From the NCBI RefSeq assembly GCF_000224005.2, contig NZ_CP007031.1, forward strand, positions 359,501-423,500: DNA of 64,000 bases, given 5' to 3'. Source of the stretch: Marichromatium purpuratum 984. GTDB taxonomy: Bacteria; Pseudomonadota; Gammaproteobacteria; Chromatiales; Chromatiaceae. The notes beneath the pieces were generated by a model, which was not told where the DNA came from, searched no databases, and saw only the letters and a list, made by a program, of their open reading frames with translations. Below are positions 9,075-19,967 of this stretch, one piece after another. Made by a program: the position numbers and the translations under genes. The first letter of the stretch is position 1, and each line of letters starts with the position of its first letter.

Positions 9075-9592
9075 GGACGCTGTCCGGCCAGTCGCGCCAG
9101 CGTCCCCTGGGCGTCCATGATCAGCTCGCAGAACTCGCGTGCGGCGCCGCGCCCGCCGTGCGCCGTGGTGTGCCAGTGCGCCTCGGCGCGCACCATCGGG
9201 TGGGCGTCGGCCACCGCCGCGGCCAGCCCGACCTGGCGCATCACCGGCAGGTCGATGACGTCGTCGCCGAGATAGGCCACGGCGGCATCCTCGACCCCCA
9301 GCCGCTCGCGCAGCTCGAGATAGGCGGCGAGCTTGTCGCGCTGGCCCTGGTAGACGTGGTTCACCCCCAACCCCTTCATCCGCATGGTGACCACCCGCGA
9401 GCTGCGCCCGGTGATCACCGCGAGGGTCACGCCGGACTCGCGCAACATCACCATGCCGTGACCGTCGCGGGCGTTGAACGCCTTGTATTCCTGACCGTCG
9501 TCGCCGAGATAGAGGCTGCCGTCGGTGAGTACGCCGTCGACGTCGAAGATCGCCAGACGAATGGCGGCGGCGCGGTTGCGGATCTCTTGCAT
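9071..9592 (-). CDS. kdsC: 3-deoxy-D-manno-octulosonate 8-phosphate phosphatase
   Basis: A 173-residue HAD-family phosphatase that removes phosphate from Kdo-8-phosphate in LPS inner-core synthesis. HAD motif I is DVDGVLTDGSLY, and VITGRSSRVV and GDDVIDLPVM are motifs II and IV. The small cap-less form matches KdsC. The ATG at 9592 has AAGGAG 11 bases upstream. It is 92 bases from kdsD, the enzyme that makes the arabinose-5-phosphate used one step earlier. Confidence 0.95.
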   Translation of the reverse strand: MQEIRNRAAAIRLAIFDVDGVLTDGSLYLGDDGQEYKAFNARDGHGMVMLRESGVTLAVITGRSSRVVTMRMKGLGVNHVYQGQRDKLAAYLELRERLGVEDAAVAYLGDDVIDLPVMRQVGLAAAVADAHPMVRAEAHWHTTAHGGRGAAREFCELIMDAQGTLARLAGQRP

Positions 9593-9684
9593 CTCCCTGG
9601 TGACTCCTTGGTGGGGAAGAAGGGGCGGGCCCCTGTGCGGCGCATTGTCCGGTGCGCGGGCGGTTTTGACTAGCGGGGTCGGTT

Positions 9685-10704
9685 TCAGACCACGCCCGCG
9701 CGCAACAGGTCGTGCATGTTGAGTGCGCCGACCGGGCGGCGCTCGCCGTCGAGCGCCAGCAGCGCGTTGATCGAGCGCGCCTCCATCAGCTGCAGCGCCT
9801 CGGCGGCGAGCGCGCCGGGGGAGATGGTGACACAGTCGCGGGTCATCACCGTCTCGATCCGGGTGTGGTGGACGTCGACGCCGCGATCGAGCGCACGGCG
9901 CAGGTCGCCGTCGGTGAAGATGCCGCACAGCCGCCCGTCGTCGTCGACCACCGCGCTCATCCCCAGCCCCTTGCGCGAGATCTCCTCGAGGGTGGCCAGC
10001 AGGCTCGCCTCGCGACCGACGCGGGGGACCCGCTCGTCGCGATGCATGATGTCGTCGACGTGCAGCAGCAGGCGTCGCCCCAGGCTCCCGGCCGGGTGCG
10101 AGCGGGCGAAGTCCTCGGCGGTGAAGCCGCGCGCCTCGAGCAGCGCCACGGCGAGCGCATCCCCCATCGCCAGCGTCGCGGTGGTGCTGGTGGTCGGCGC
10201 CAGGCCGAGCGGGCAGGCCTCGGCCGAGACGGTGACATCGAGATGGACGTCGGCCTCGCGCGCCAGGGTCGAGTCGCGCCGCCCGGTCATCGCGATCATC
10301 GGCACCCCGAGCCGCTTGAGCACCGGCAGGATGGTGAGCACCTCGGCGGTCTCGCCGGAGTTGGAGATCGCCACCACCACGTCGAGCGGGGTGATCATGC
10401 CCAGGTCACCGTGGCTGGCCTCGCCGGGGTGGACGAAGAAGGCCGGGCTGCCGGTGCTCGCCAGGGTGGCGGCGATCTTGCCGCCGATGTGTCCCGACTT
10501 GCCCATCCCGGTGACCACGATGCGCCCGGCGCAGGCGAGCATGTAGCGACAGGCGGTGACGAATGGGGTGTCGATCCGTGCGGCGAGCGCCGTGATCGCC
10601 TGGGCCTCGGTGTCGAGAACGGCGCGGGCGAGATCGATGATGCGATCGTGCTCGCCGGCATCGAGCGGCGCCAGACGGGCGCCGAGTTGTCGTCGTTCGG
10701 TCAT
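9685..10704 (-). CDS. kdsD: D-arabinose 5-phosphate isomerase
   Basis: A 339-residue isomerase that converts ribulose-5-phosphate to arabinose-5-phosphate for Kdo. An N-terminal SIS sugar-isomerase domain (VTGMGKSGHIGGKIAATLAS) is followed by two CBS domains ending near the C-terminus. The start at 10704 gives MTERRQLGARLAP. The frame is open further up, but it runs into the repeat element at 10797-11025, so the longer reading is not credible. Confidence 0.95.
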   Translation of the reverse strand: MTERRQLGARLAPLDAGEHDRIIDLARAVLDTEAQAITALAARIDTPFVTACRYMLACAGRIVVTGMGKSGHIGGKIAATLASTGSPAFFVHPGEASHGDLGMITPLDVVVAISNSGETAEVLTILPVLKRLGVPMIAMTGRRDSTLAREADVHLDVTVSAEACPLGLAPTTSTTATLAMGDALAVALLEARGFTAEDFARSHPAGSLGRRLLLHVDDIMHRDERVPRVGREASLLATLEEISRKGLGMSAVVDDDGRLCGIFTDGDLRRALDRGVDVHHTRIETVMTRDCVTISPGALAAEALQLMEARSINALLALDGERRPVGALNMHDLLRAGVV

Positions 10705-10796
10705 GGTCTCGGGGATGGAGCCGATGAGTGGTCGGTCAAACCAGGAAAAATACACCATGCCACGCGGACATGTCGCATTGGGCGAGTGGGCGAGGG

Positions 10797-11025
10797 GCTG
10801 CCGCCAGCCGCCAGCCGCCAGGATTGAACCGCCAAGCCGCAAAGAGCGCAAAGGTGTTCAAGTGGTCGGCGACCAGCGGCCCGTGGTCAGGTGTCCTCAA
10901 GCGCCGGCGCCAATGGTGATGGCAGGCCGTGCTGTTGTCGAGGACGCACACCCACTGGCGACTGGAGGCTGGTCGCTGGAGACTCTACCTCTTCTTTGCG
11001 CCCTTCGCGGCTTGGCGGTTCAATC
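10797..11025. repeat. Dispersed intergenic repeat element, copy 1 (kdsD/mlaF gap)
   Basis: The 415-base gap between divergent kdsD and mlaF holds no gene but a structured element. On the left are three CCAGCCG-type 7-bp units (10797-10820) and a core GATTGAACCGCCAAGCCGC with an AAAGAGCGCAAAGG extension (10822-10856). On the right are four degenerate CTGG heptamers (10953-10982), then the core in reverse orientation (10991-11025, ending GGCTTGGCGGTTCAATC). The two cores are inverted copies about 205 bp apart. The same core occurs near 44361 and 50584. No transposase is present. I see nothing else between 10705 and 11119. Confidence 0.8.
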
Positions 11026-11119
11026 TTCTCGGTCGCTGGCCCTTTGCTTGACGCCCCGCGCCGGGGCCGCGAGAATTGCCTGCTTTGGCCGACCGATGCG
11101 TCGATAGCGACATTTCACC

Positions 11120-12016
11120 ATGATGCCAAGCCAGGGCCCAGGCGGCGCGCCGGGCGTCCGGGTCGAGGACGCGTCTGCGGGCACCGATGAAGCCGCGCGG
11201 GCATCCGCCACCGACGATGTGCTGGTGCGGGTCCGCGACCTGAGCTTCCGCCGCGGCGAGCGGGTCATCTTCGACGGGCTCGATCTCGACATCCGTCGCG
11301 GCGCCGTGACTGCGGTGATGGGACCGAGCGGGACCGGCAAGACCACGCTGCTCAAACTGATCACCGGACAACTGCGTCCTGACGCCGGTCGCGTCGAGGT
11401 CGGCGGTGTGGCGGTGCACGAGCTCGACAAGAGTGCGCTCTATCGATTGCGCCGGCGTATGGGCATGCTGTTCCAGAGCGGGGCGCTGCTGACCGATCTC
11501 AACGTCTTCGATAACGTCGCCTATCCGCTGCGCGAGCACACCGACCTCTCGCCTTCGCTGCTGCGTAAGCTGGTATTGCTGAAGCTCGAGGCGGTGGGGC
11601 TGCGCGGCGCGCGCGCGCTGATGCCGAGCGAGCTGTCCGGCGGCATGGCGCGTCGGGTAGCGCTGGCGCGGGCGATCGCGCTCGACCCCGAGATGATCCT
11701 CTACGACGAGCCCTTCACCGGCCAGGACCCGATCTCCATGGGCGCGCTGGTGTCGCTGATCCGCCAGCTCAACGACGCGGCGAACCTCACTAGCGTGCTG
11801 GTGTCGCACGATGTGGCCGAGACCACGCGGATTGCCGATCATGTCTATCTGATCTCGCACGGTCGGGTGGTCGCCCAGGGCTCACCGGCCGAGATCGCCG
11901 CCGAGCGCTCGACCTGGGTGCGCCAGTTCATGGACGGCGAGGCCGACGGGCCGGTGCATTTCCACTATCCGGGGCCCTCGCTGGCCGAAGACCTGCTGAG
12001 CCGGGGAGGACGCTGA
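11120..12016 (+). CDS. mlaF: Phospholipid ABC transporter ATP-binding protein MlaF
   Basis: A 298-residue ATPase for the MlaFEDB inner-membrane complex, which keeps the outer membrane asymmetric by moving phospholipids. Walker [10 protein letters not shown], signature [15 protein letters not shown] and Walker [13 protein letters not shown] are those of MlaF. About 30 N-terminal residues before [10 protein letters not shown] are Ala/Gly-rich and unlike the family, so the true start may be later than the ATG at 11120; no good ribosome site decides it. It is the first gene of mlaFEDCB-murA-his. Confidence 0.94.
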   Translation: MMPSQGPGGAPGVRVEDASAGTDEAARASATDDVLVRVRDLSFRRGERVIFDGLDLDIRRGAVTAVMGPSGTGKTTLLKLITGQLRPDAGRVEVGGVAVHELDKSALYRLRRRMGMLFQSGALLTDLNVFDNVAYPLREHTDLSPSLLRKLVLLKLEAVGLRGARALMPSELSGGMARRVALARAIALDPEMILYDEPFTGQDPISMGALVSLIRQLNDAANLTSVLVSHDVAETTRIADHVYLISHGRVVAQGSPAEIAAERSTWVRQFMDGEADGPVHFHYPGPSLAEDLLSRGGR

Positions 12017-12017
12017 G

Positions 12018-12800
12018 ATGTTGTTCGATCCCCTGGCGCGACTCGGTCGCGGTGGGCTCGATGCCCTGGCGCGCTTCGGACGCGCCCACCGGCTGCTGCT
12101 GGCGATGGTGCTCGGCATCGGTGAGGTGCTGCGCCGGCCGCGGCTGCTGATCGCACAGGTCTACAACGTCGGCGTGCTCTCGATGCTGATCGTCGGCGTC
12201 TCCGGGTTGTTCGTCGGCATGGTGCTGGCGCTGCAGGGCTACTATGTGCTGGCTCGCTTCGGCGCCGCCGAGAGCCTGGGGCTGATGGTCGCCGCCTCGC
12301 TGGTGCGTGAGCTCGGCCCGGTGGTCACCGCGCTGTTGGTGGCCGGTCGCGCGGGCTCGGCGCTGACCGCCGAGATCGGCCTGATGAAGGCCACCGAGCA
12401 GCTCGCCGGCCTGGAGCTGATGGCCGTCGATCCGGTGCGCCGGATCCTGGTGCCGCGGTTGTTCGGCGGGGTGTTGGCGATGCCGCTGCTGGCGGCGGTG
12501 TTCAGTGCCGTCGGCGTGATCGGCGGCTATTTCGTCGGCATCGGGCTGCTTGGCGTCGACGCTGGCGCCTTCTGGAGCCAGATGCAGTCGGCGGTCGATT
12601 TTCGCGAGGACGTGGTCAACGGTGTCATCAAGTCGCTGGTGTTCGGCGTGGTGGTGACCTGGATCGCGCTGTTCCAGGGCTATGACTGCAGCCCGACCTC
12701 CGAAGGCGTGAGCCGCGCGACCACCCGTACCGTGGTGCATGGCGCGCTGGCCGTGCTCGGGCTCGATTTCGTGCTCACCGCGTTGATGTTCGGAGGCTGA
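12018..12800 (+). CDS. mlaE: Phospholipid ABC transporter permease MlaE
   Basis: A 260-residue polytopic membrane protein of the MlaE/YrbE family with five to six hydrophobic segments. Family motifs include [20 protein letters not shown] and [10 protein letters not shown]. It begins two bases after the mlaF stop and is followed by mlaD after four bases, so the transporter subunits are made together. Confidence 0.95.
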   Translation: MLFDPLARLGRGGLDALARFGRAHRLLLAMVLGIGEVLRRPRLLIAQVYNVGVLSMLIVGVSGLFVGMVLALQGYYVLARFGAAESLGLMVAASLVRELGPVVTALLVAGRAGSALTAEIGLMKATEQLAGLELMAVDPVRRILVPRLFGGVLAMPLLAAVFSAVGVIGGYFVGIGLLGVDAGAFWSQMQSAVDFREDVVNGVIKSLVFGVVVTWIALFQGYDCSPTSEGVSRATTRTVVHGALAVLGLDFVLTALMFGG

Positions 12801-12804
12801 TGAG

Positions 12805-13272
12805 ATGGCAAGACAACGCAACATCGAGATCCTGGTCGGGGCCTTCATGGTCGCCGGCTTCGTCGCCCTGTTCTTCCTCGCGATGCAGGTCAGCAACCTC
12901 AATCTCGCCGGGGTCGACGAGGGCTATCGGCTCACCGCACGCTTTGCCAACGTCGGCAGCCTCAAGGCGCGTGCGCCGGTGAGCATGGCTGGGGTGCGGG
13001 TCGGTCGCGTGGAGGCGGTGGCCTTCGATCCCCGCACCTTCGAGGCGGTGGTGACGCTGCGTATCGACTCGGCGGTCGACAACCTGCCGATGGACACCTT
13101 CGCCAACGTCTTCACCTCCGGGCTGCTCGGTGAGCAATACGTTGCGCTCGAGCCCGGTGGCAGCCCCGATGTGCTGGGCGACGGCGACGAGATCATGCAG
13201 ACCCAGTCGGCGATGATCCTCGAGCAGATGATCGGACAATTCCTATTCAGCAAGGCAAGCGGAGACGGCTGA
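12805..13272 (+). CDS. mlaD: Phospholipid transport MCE-domain protein MlaD
   Basis: A 155-residue protein with one N-terminal membrane anchor (residues about 9-27) and a single MCE domain (YRLTARFANVGSLKARAPVS, then GVRVGRVEAV). MlaD forms a hexameric ring on MlaE in the periplasm and passes lipid to or from MlaC. A hydrophobic C-terminal helix (IGQFLF) fits the central pore of the ring. Its stop overlaps the mlaC start. Confidence 0.95.
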   Translation: MARQRNIEILVGAFMVAGFVALFFLAMQVSNLNLAGVDEGYRLTARFANVGSLKARAPVSMAGVRVGRVEAVAFDPRTFEAVVTLRIDSAVDNLPMDTFANVFTSGLLGEQYVALEPGGSPDVLGDGDEIMQTQSAMILEQMIGQFLFSKASGDG

Positions 13273-13888
13273 TGTTGCGGCAACGTCATTTTCTATTGCT
13301 GGTGACCCTGGTGCTGGCGAGCCTCGGCAGTGGTCTGGCGAGCGCGGCCCAGGAGTCGGCCACCGCCCTGGTCGAGCGCACTACCATGCGTATGCTCGAC
13401 ACCCTCGAGCAGCGCCGCGCCGAGATCGAGCGCGATCCGAGCCTGATCTATGGTCTGCTCGAGGACCAGGTCGCGCCCCATTTCGACTTCGTGCGCATCA
13501 CCCAGGGCGCGGTCGGTCGCTATTGGCGCGAGGCCAGTCAGGCGCAGCGCCAGCGTTTGGTCGACAGCTTCAAGCAGGTGCTGATCCGCACCTATGCCCG
13601 CTCGCTGCTGAGCTATTCGGGCGAGGAGATCCGCTATCTGCCGGTGCGTCCGAGTTCGCGCCCGAACAGGGTGACAGTCGCCACCGAGGTGCAGCAGTCG
13701 GGCGGTTCGCCGATTCCGGTCGACTACCGTATGTACGACGGCGGCTCCGGCTGGAAGGTCTATGACGTGGTGATCAGCAACGCCAGCCTGGTCGGCAACT
13801 ATCGCAGCGACTTCGCCACCGAGATCCGGCGCTCCGGGATCGACGGGCTGATCGCCCGGCTCGAGGACATGAACCTCAAGGGGCGCGA

Positions 13889-13892
<4 letters not shown>
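13272..13892 (+). CDS. mlaC: Periplasmic phospholipid-binding protein MlaC
   Basis: A 206-residue secreted protein with a signal peptide of about 25 residues (FLLLVTLVLASLGSGLASAA). The MlaC/Ttg2D fold follows (QVAPHFDFVRITQGAVGRYW, then YDVVISNASLVGNYRSDF). It shuttles phospholipid between MlaA in the outer membrane and MlaD. It overlaps mlaD by one base and mlaB by four bases. Confidence 0.95.
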
Positions 13893-15605
<1,713 letters not shown>

Positions 15606-15617
15606 GATCGCGACACC

Positions 15618-16268
15618 ATGACAGCGAACACCCCCCTGACCATCGCCCTGTCCAAGGGCCGTATCTTCGAGCAGACCCTGCCGCTGCTGGCCCATGCCGG
15701 GATCCATCCGCTGGATGATCCGGAGCGCAGCCGCAAGCTGATCCTCGAGACCACGGACGCGCGGGTGAAGTTCGTCATCATCCGCGCCAGTGACGTCCCC
15801 ACCTATGTCCAGTACGGCGCCGCCGATCTCGGCGTCGCCGGCAAGGACGTGCTGCTCGAGCACGGCGGCGAGGGGCTCTACGAGCCACTCGACCTGCGCA
15901 TCGCCCGCTGCCGGCTGATGGTCGCCGGGCTGCCCGACAGCGCGCCGCCGACCAACCGGCGCATGCGCATTGCCACCAAGTATGTGCGCAGCGCCGAGCG
16001 CTATTACGCCGCCAAGGGCGAGCAGGTCGACATCATCAAGCTCTACGGCTCGATGGAGCTGGCCCCGCTGGTCGGGTTGGCCGATCGCATCGTCGACCTC
16101 GTCGAGAGCGGCAACACGCTCAAGGCCAATGGTCTGGTGCCGCTCGAGCACATCAGCGACATCAGCTCGCGGCTGGTGGTCAACAAGGCCGCCTGGAAGA
16201 TGAAGCATGCCGCGGTCAATGGGCTGCTCGAGAGCCTGCGCGAGGCGCTGGCGGACAACCAGAACTGA
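15618..16268 (+). CDS. hisG: ATP phosphoribosyltransferase, short form
   Basis: A 216-residue catalytic subunit of the first step of histidine synthesis. It has the N-terminal [15 protein letters not shown] and the PRPP-binding [14 protein letters not shown] motif. It lacks the C-terminal regulatory domain of the long (about 300-residue) form. Short HisG needs the partner HisZ, which is not encoded in this window. It is followed by hisD and hisC. Confidence 0.95.
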   Translation: MTANTPLTIALSKGRIFEQTLPLLAHAGIHPLDDPERSRKLILETTDARVKFVIIRASDVPTYVQYGAADLGVAGKDVLLEHGGEGLYEPLDLRIARCRLMVAGLPDSAPPTNRRMRIATKYVRSAERYYAAKGEQVDIIKLYGSMELAPLVGLADRIVDLVESGNTLKANGLVPLEHISDISSRLVVNKAAWKMKHAAVNGLLESLREALADNQN

Positions 16269-16308
16269 ATCCTATGGGGTCCGTGGCGACGGACCGGGAG
16301 TGACATCC

Positions 16309-17619
16309 GTGACCGAGATCCAACGTCTTGACACCACCGACGCCGACTACCGGGAGCGGCTCGACGGCCTCCTGGCCTGGGAGTCGGTCTCCGACGATCG
16401 CGTCCAGCAGACGGTCGCCGAGATCATCCGCGAGGTGCGCGCGCGCGGCGACGCGGCGCTGATCGATTACACCGCTCGTTTCGACCGCTGGTCGCCGGCC
16501 GCCGCCGCCGACCTGGAGATCCCGCGTGCGCGTCTGGCCACCGCCTGGGAGCGTATCCCCGCAGCGCAGCGCGAGGCGCTGGAGCAGGCCGCCGCGCGCA
16601 TCCGTGCCTATGCCGAGCACCAGCGCGTCGAATCGTGGAGCTTCGAGGAGGCCGACGGCACCCTGCTCGGTCAGCAGGTCACGCCGCTCGATCGCGCCGG
16701 GCTCTACGTCCCCGGCGGCAAGGCGGCCTATCCCTCCTCGGTGCTGATGAACGCCATCCCGGCCAAGGTCGCCGGGGTCGCCGAGCTGATCATGGTGGTG
16801 CCGACCCCGGATGGCGAACTCAACGAGCTGGTGCTCGCCGCCGCGTATGTCGCCGGGGTCGATCGCGCCTTCGCCATCGGTGGCGCCCAGGCGGTGGCCG
16901 CGCTCGCCTACGGCACCGAGTCGGTACCGCCGGTCGACAAGGTCGTCGGCCCCGGCAACATCTATGTCGCCACCGCCAAGCGTGCGGTGTTCGGCCAGGT
17001 CGGTATCGACATGGTCGCCGGTCCCTCCGAGATCCTGGTGGTGTGCGACGGCCACACCGATCCCGACTGGATCGCCATGGACCTCTTCTCCCAGGCCGAG
17101 CACGACGAGGATGCGCAGTCGATCCTGGTGAGCTGGGACCGCGACTTCCTCGACCGCGTGGCGGCTAGCATCGAGCGGCTGCTGCCGACCATGGAGCGCG
17201 CCGAGATCATCGCCACCGCGCTGCGCGCCCGGGGTGCGCTGATCGCCGCGCGTGACCTCGACGACGCCATCGCGGTGGCCAACCAGATCGCCCCCGAGCA
17301 CCTCGAGCTGTCGCTGGCCGATCCGCAGGCGGTGGTCGGGCGCATCCGTCACGCCGGCGCCATCTTCATGGGTCGCTATACCGCCGAGGCCCTGGGTGAC
17401 TACTGCGCCGGCCCCAATCACGTGCTGCCGACCTCGCGTACCGCGCGCTTCTCCTCGCCGCTGGGGGTCTACGACTTCCAGAAGCGCTCGAGCCTGATCA
17501 TGGCCTCGGCCGCTGGTGCCGCCACGCTCTCGCGCACCGCCTCGGTGCTGGCGCGTGGCGAGGGCCTGACCGCGCACGCGCGCTCGGCCGAGTATCGCGG
17601 CGAGGACGCCGCCGAATAG
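16309..17619 (+). CDS. hisD: Histidinol dehydrogenase
   Basis: A 436-residue enzyme that oxidises histidinol to histidine with two NAD and zinc. The signature [14 protein letters not shown] and the catalytic Glu-His pair in QIAPEHLEL are present, together with [20 protein letters not shown]. The GTG at 16309 ([10 protein letters not shown]) is chosen because GGGAG lies eight bases upstream. An in-frame GTG three codons earlier overlaps that ribosome site. Confidence 0.96.
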   Translation: MTEIQRLDTTDADYRERLDGLLAWESVSDDRVQQTVAEIIREVRARGDAALIDYTARFDRWSPAAAADLEIPRARLATAWERIPAAQREALEQAAARIRAYAEHQRVESWSFEEADGTLLGQQVTPLDRAGLYVPGGKAAYPSSVLMNAIPAKVAGVAELIMVVPTPDGELNELVLAAAYVAGVDRAFAIGGAQAVAALAYGTESVPPVDKVVGPGNIYVATAKRAVFGQVGIDMVAGPSEILVVCDGHTDPDWIAMDLFSQAEHDEDAQSILVSWDRDFLDRVAASIERLLPTMERAEIIATALRARGALIAARDLDDAIAVANQIAPEHLELSLADPQAVVGRIRHAGAIFMGRYTAEALGDYCAGPNHVLPTSRTARFSSPLGVYDFQKRSSLIMASAAGAATLSRTASVLARGEGLTAHARSAEYRGEDAAE

Positions 17620-17635
17620 CCTCTGGTGGCGTGAC

Positions 17636-18721
17636 ATGACCACGGTGATCGATGCGTTGGTCCGCCCCGAGATCCAGGCCATACCGGCCTATCGGGTCGC
17701 GGCGGCGGACGGGATGATCAAGCTCGACGCGATGGAAAATCCCTACGGCTGGCCCGATGAGTTGAAGGCGGAATGGCTCGAGACCCTGCGCGGGCTCGAC
17801 CTCAATCGCTATCCCGACCCCAACGGCGAGGCGCTGCACACGGCGCTGCGCGAGACCATGGGGATCGGCCCCGAGTTCGAGCTGTTGCTCGGCAACGGCT
17901 CCGACGAACTCATCCAGATGCTGGCGATGACCGTCGGCGGCCCCGGACGGCGGCTGCTGTCGCTCGATCCGGGGTTCGTGATGTACCGTCAGATCGCCCA
18001 GTGCGCGGGCATGGAGTACGTCGGGGTGCCGCTGCGCGCCGACTTCGCCATCGACCTGCCGGCGGTGCTCGCAGCGATCGAGCGTGAGCGCCCGGCACTG
18101 ATCTTCCTCGCCTATCCCAACAACCCCACCGGCAACCGCTTCGACTCCGAGGACATGGTGCGCATCATCGAGGCCGCCCCCGGCCTGGTGGTGGTCGACG
18201 AGGCCTATGCGCCCTTCACCGACACCAGCTTCCTCGGTCTGCTCGGCGACTGGCCCAATCTGCTGGTGATGCGCACCGTCTCGAAGATGGGGCTGGCCGG
18301 GCTGCGTCTGGGCTATCTGGTGGGGCCGCGCGACTGGCTGTCGCAGATCGACAAGACCCGGCTGCCCTACAACATCAACGTCCTCACCCAGGTCTCGGCG
18401 GTGTTTGCGCTGCGTCACAAGGCGCTGTTCGACGCCCAGACCCGGGCGATCCGCGAGGAACGCGCGCGGCTGTTCGCGGCGCTCGCCACGCTCGACGGCC
18501 TGCACCCCTATCCGAGCGAGGCCAACTTCATCCTCGTGCGTACCCCCAGGGGGCGCGCCGGTGGTCTGTTCTCGGCGCTGTGCGAGCGCGGCGTGCTGGT
18601 GAAGAACCTCGACGGCAGCGATCCGGCCCTCGCCGACTGTCTGCGCATCACCGTCGGTACCCCGGAGGAGAACGCGGTGCTCGTCGATGCGCTGCGCTCG
18701 GCACTGTGCGCGAGCGGCTGA
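17636..18721 (+). CDS. hisC: Histidinol-phosphate aminotransferase
   Basis: A 361-residue PLP-dependent class I/II aminotransferase acting on imidazole-acetol phosphate. The PLP lysine is in RTVSKMGLAGLRLGYL, with FLAYPNNPTGNRF and the N-terminal LDAMENPYGWPDEL typical of HisC. It begins 16 bases after hisD. Its last 16 bases overlap the start proposed for the CIA30-like gene. Confidence 0.96.
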   Translation: MTTVIDALVRPEIQAIPAYRVAAADGMIKLDAMENPYGWPDELKAEWLETLRGLDLNRYPDPNGEALHTALRETMGIGPEFELLLGNGSDELIQMLAMTVGGPGRRLLSLDPGFVMYRQIAQCAGMEYVGVPLRADFAIDLPAVLAAIERERPALIFLAYPNNPTGNRFDSEDMVRIIEAAPGLVVVDEAYAPFTDTSFLGLLGDWPNLLVMRTVSKMGLAGLRLGYLVGPRDWLSQIDKTRLPYNINVLTQVSAVFALRHKALFDAQTRAIREERARLFAALATLDGLHPYPSEANFILVRTPRGRAGGLFSALCERGVLVKNLDGSDPALADCLRITVGTPEENAVLVDALRSALCASG

Positions 18722-19221
18722 TCGACGACTTCGGTGCCGCCGATGGCCGTTCGTGTCTCGGCACCCGCTGGCGGCTGGTCGCCGATCAGGTGATGGGCGG
18801 GCGCTCGCAGGGCGCTCACTGGTACGGCGAGGCGGACGGTCGGCGGGTGCTGTGCATGCGCGGCGCGGTGAGCCTGGCCGAGGGTGGTGGTTTCCTCCAG
18901 CTGTTGCTGCCGCTTGCCGCGTCGGGGACGCTGGATGCCGGTGACTTCACCGGGGTCTGGCTGCGGGTGCGCGGCAACGGTGAGGATTACAACCTCCATC
19001 TCAAGAGCGACGCGCTGCACCACCCCTGGCAGTCCTATCGCGCGGGATTCACCGCGACCCCGGTGTGGCGCACCTGCCATCTGCCCTTCGCCGCGTTCAG
19101 GCCGCACCGTATCGATCGTCCGCTCGACCCGCGTCGGCTGACCCGGCTCGGCGTGGTCGCCATCGGTCGGGCCTTCGAGGCCGAACTCTGTCTCGACGCC
19201 ATCGGGCTCTATCGCGACTGA
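18706..19221 (+). CDS. CIA30-family protein
   Basis: A 171-residue protein resembling the CIA30 (complex I intermediate-associated protein 30) beta-sandwich domain. The features are LIDDFG at the N-terminus, WRLVADQVMGGRSQG, VWLRVRGNGEDYNLHLK and the C-terminal carbohydrate-binding-like fold. Bacterial members have no settled function. The GTG at 18706 lies inside hisC and is the only in-frame start close to LIDDFG, so expression is probably coupled to hisC. No signal peptide or membrane segment is seen. Confidence 0.75.
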   Translation: MRERLIDDFGAADGRSCLGTRWRLVADQVMGGRSQGAHWYGEADGRRVLCMRGAVSLAEGGGFLQLLLPLAASGTLDAGDFTGVWLRVRGNGEDYNLHLKSDALHHPWQSYRAGFTATPVWRTCHLPFAAFRPHRIDRPLDPRRLTRLGVVAIGRAFEAELCLDAIGLYRD

Positions 19222-19228
19222 TCGCGTC

Positions 19229-19648
19229 GTGATCGCAGGCTATCTGCTGCTCTTCGTCTCGGCCTTCCTTGCCGCGACCCTGTTGCCGGCCTCCTCCGAA
19301 GTTACCCTCTATGCGCTGTTGCAGGCCGGGGCCACGCCCTGGCTGCTGCTGCTCGTCGCCACCCTCGGCAACACCCTGGGGTCGTTGCTCAACTGGTGGC
19401 TGGGGCGGGCGCTGTTGCGTTTTCAGGGGCGGCGCTGGTTCCACTTCACCCCGGCGCAGATCGCCGCCGCGCAGACACGCTTCGCCCGCTACGGGGTGTG
19501 GACCCTGCTGTTTGCCTGGGCGCCGCTGGTCGGTGACGCCCTGACCCTGGTCGCCGGGGTGATGCGGGTGCCGCTGCGCCTGTTTCTGCCGCTGGTCGCG
19601 CTCGGCAAGGGCGCACGCTATGCGCTGATCCTGTGGCTGGCGGGCTGA
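19229..19648 (+). CDS. YqaA-family small membrane protein
   Basis: A 139-residue integral membrane protein of the YqaA branch of the DedA/SNARE-associated (VTT) family. It shows ATLLPASSEVTLYALLQ, LVATLGNTLGSLLNWWLGR and the late region FAWAPLVGDALTLVAGVMR with a VPLRLFLPLVALGKGARY tail. Likely start is the GTG at 19229. It is the last gene of the plus-strand run and converges on azlD with a 10-base gap. The function in this family is unsettled; some members affect membrane lipid distribution. Confidence 0.8.
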   Translation: MIAGYLLLFVSAFLAATLLPASSEVTLYALLQAGATPWLLLLVATLGNTLGSLLNWWLGRALLRFQGRRWFHFTPAQIAAAQTRFARYGVWTLLFAWAPLVGDALTLVAGVMRVPLRLFLPLVALGKGARYALILWLAG

Positions 19649-19658
19649 GCGCCTGTCG

Positions 19659-19967
19659 CTACCACAGCCGCAATAGGAAGTAGAGCGCCATGCTCAGGGT
19701 GACGGTGAGCAGCACCCGGTGGGTGCGCCAGGCGAGCAGCGCGGCCAGGGTGGCGGCGGCGAGCTCGGGGAGGGCGAGGGCGAACCGGCCGGGCTCGCCG
19801 TGGATGAACACCACCGGGCCCCAGATCGCGGTGAGCACCGCCGGGCCGGCATAGCGCAGCATGCCGCGCAGATGGCGGTTGAGCCGCAGCGGCAGCGCCG
19901 GTTCGAGGAACAGATAGCGGCTGGCGAAGATCACCAGGGTGAGGGCGAGCAGATCGAACAGGCTCAT
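19659..19967 (-). CDS. azlD: AzlD-type branched-chain amino acid export subunit
   Basis: A 102-residue hydrophobic protein with four likely membrane helices, matching the AzlD family (SRYLFLEPALPLRLNRHLRG near residue 20-40). AzlD works with AzlC as a two-component exporter of branched-chain amino acids. The ATG at 19967 overlaps the azlC stop by four bases. Confidence 0.88.
   Translation of the reverse strand: MSLFDLLALTLVIFASRYLFLEPALPLRLNRHLRGMLRYAGPAVLTAIWGPVVFIHGEPGRFALALPELAAATLAALLAWRTHRVLLTVTLSMALYFLLRLW

Noticed and set aside
10728-10919. Short open frames in the kdsD/mlaF gap
   Set aside because: They run through the repeat element and show no domain or ribosome site.
13523-13765. 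A plus-strand frame inside mlaC in another phase
   Set aside because: mlaC in its own frame has clear family motifs and a signal peptide; the alternative has none.
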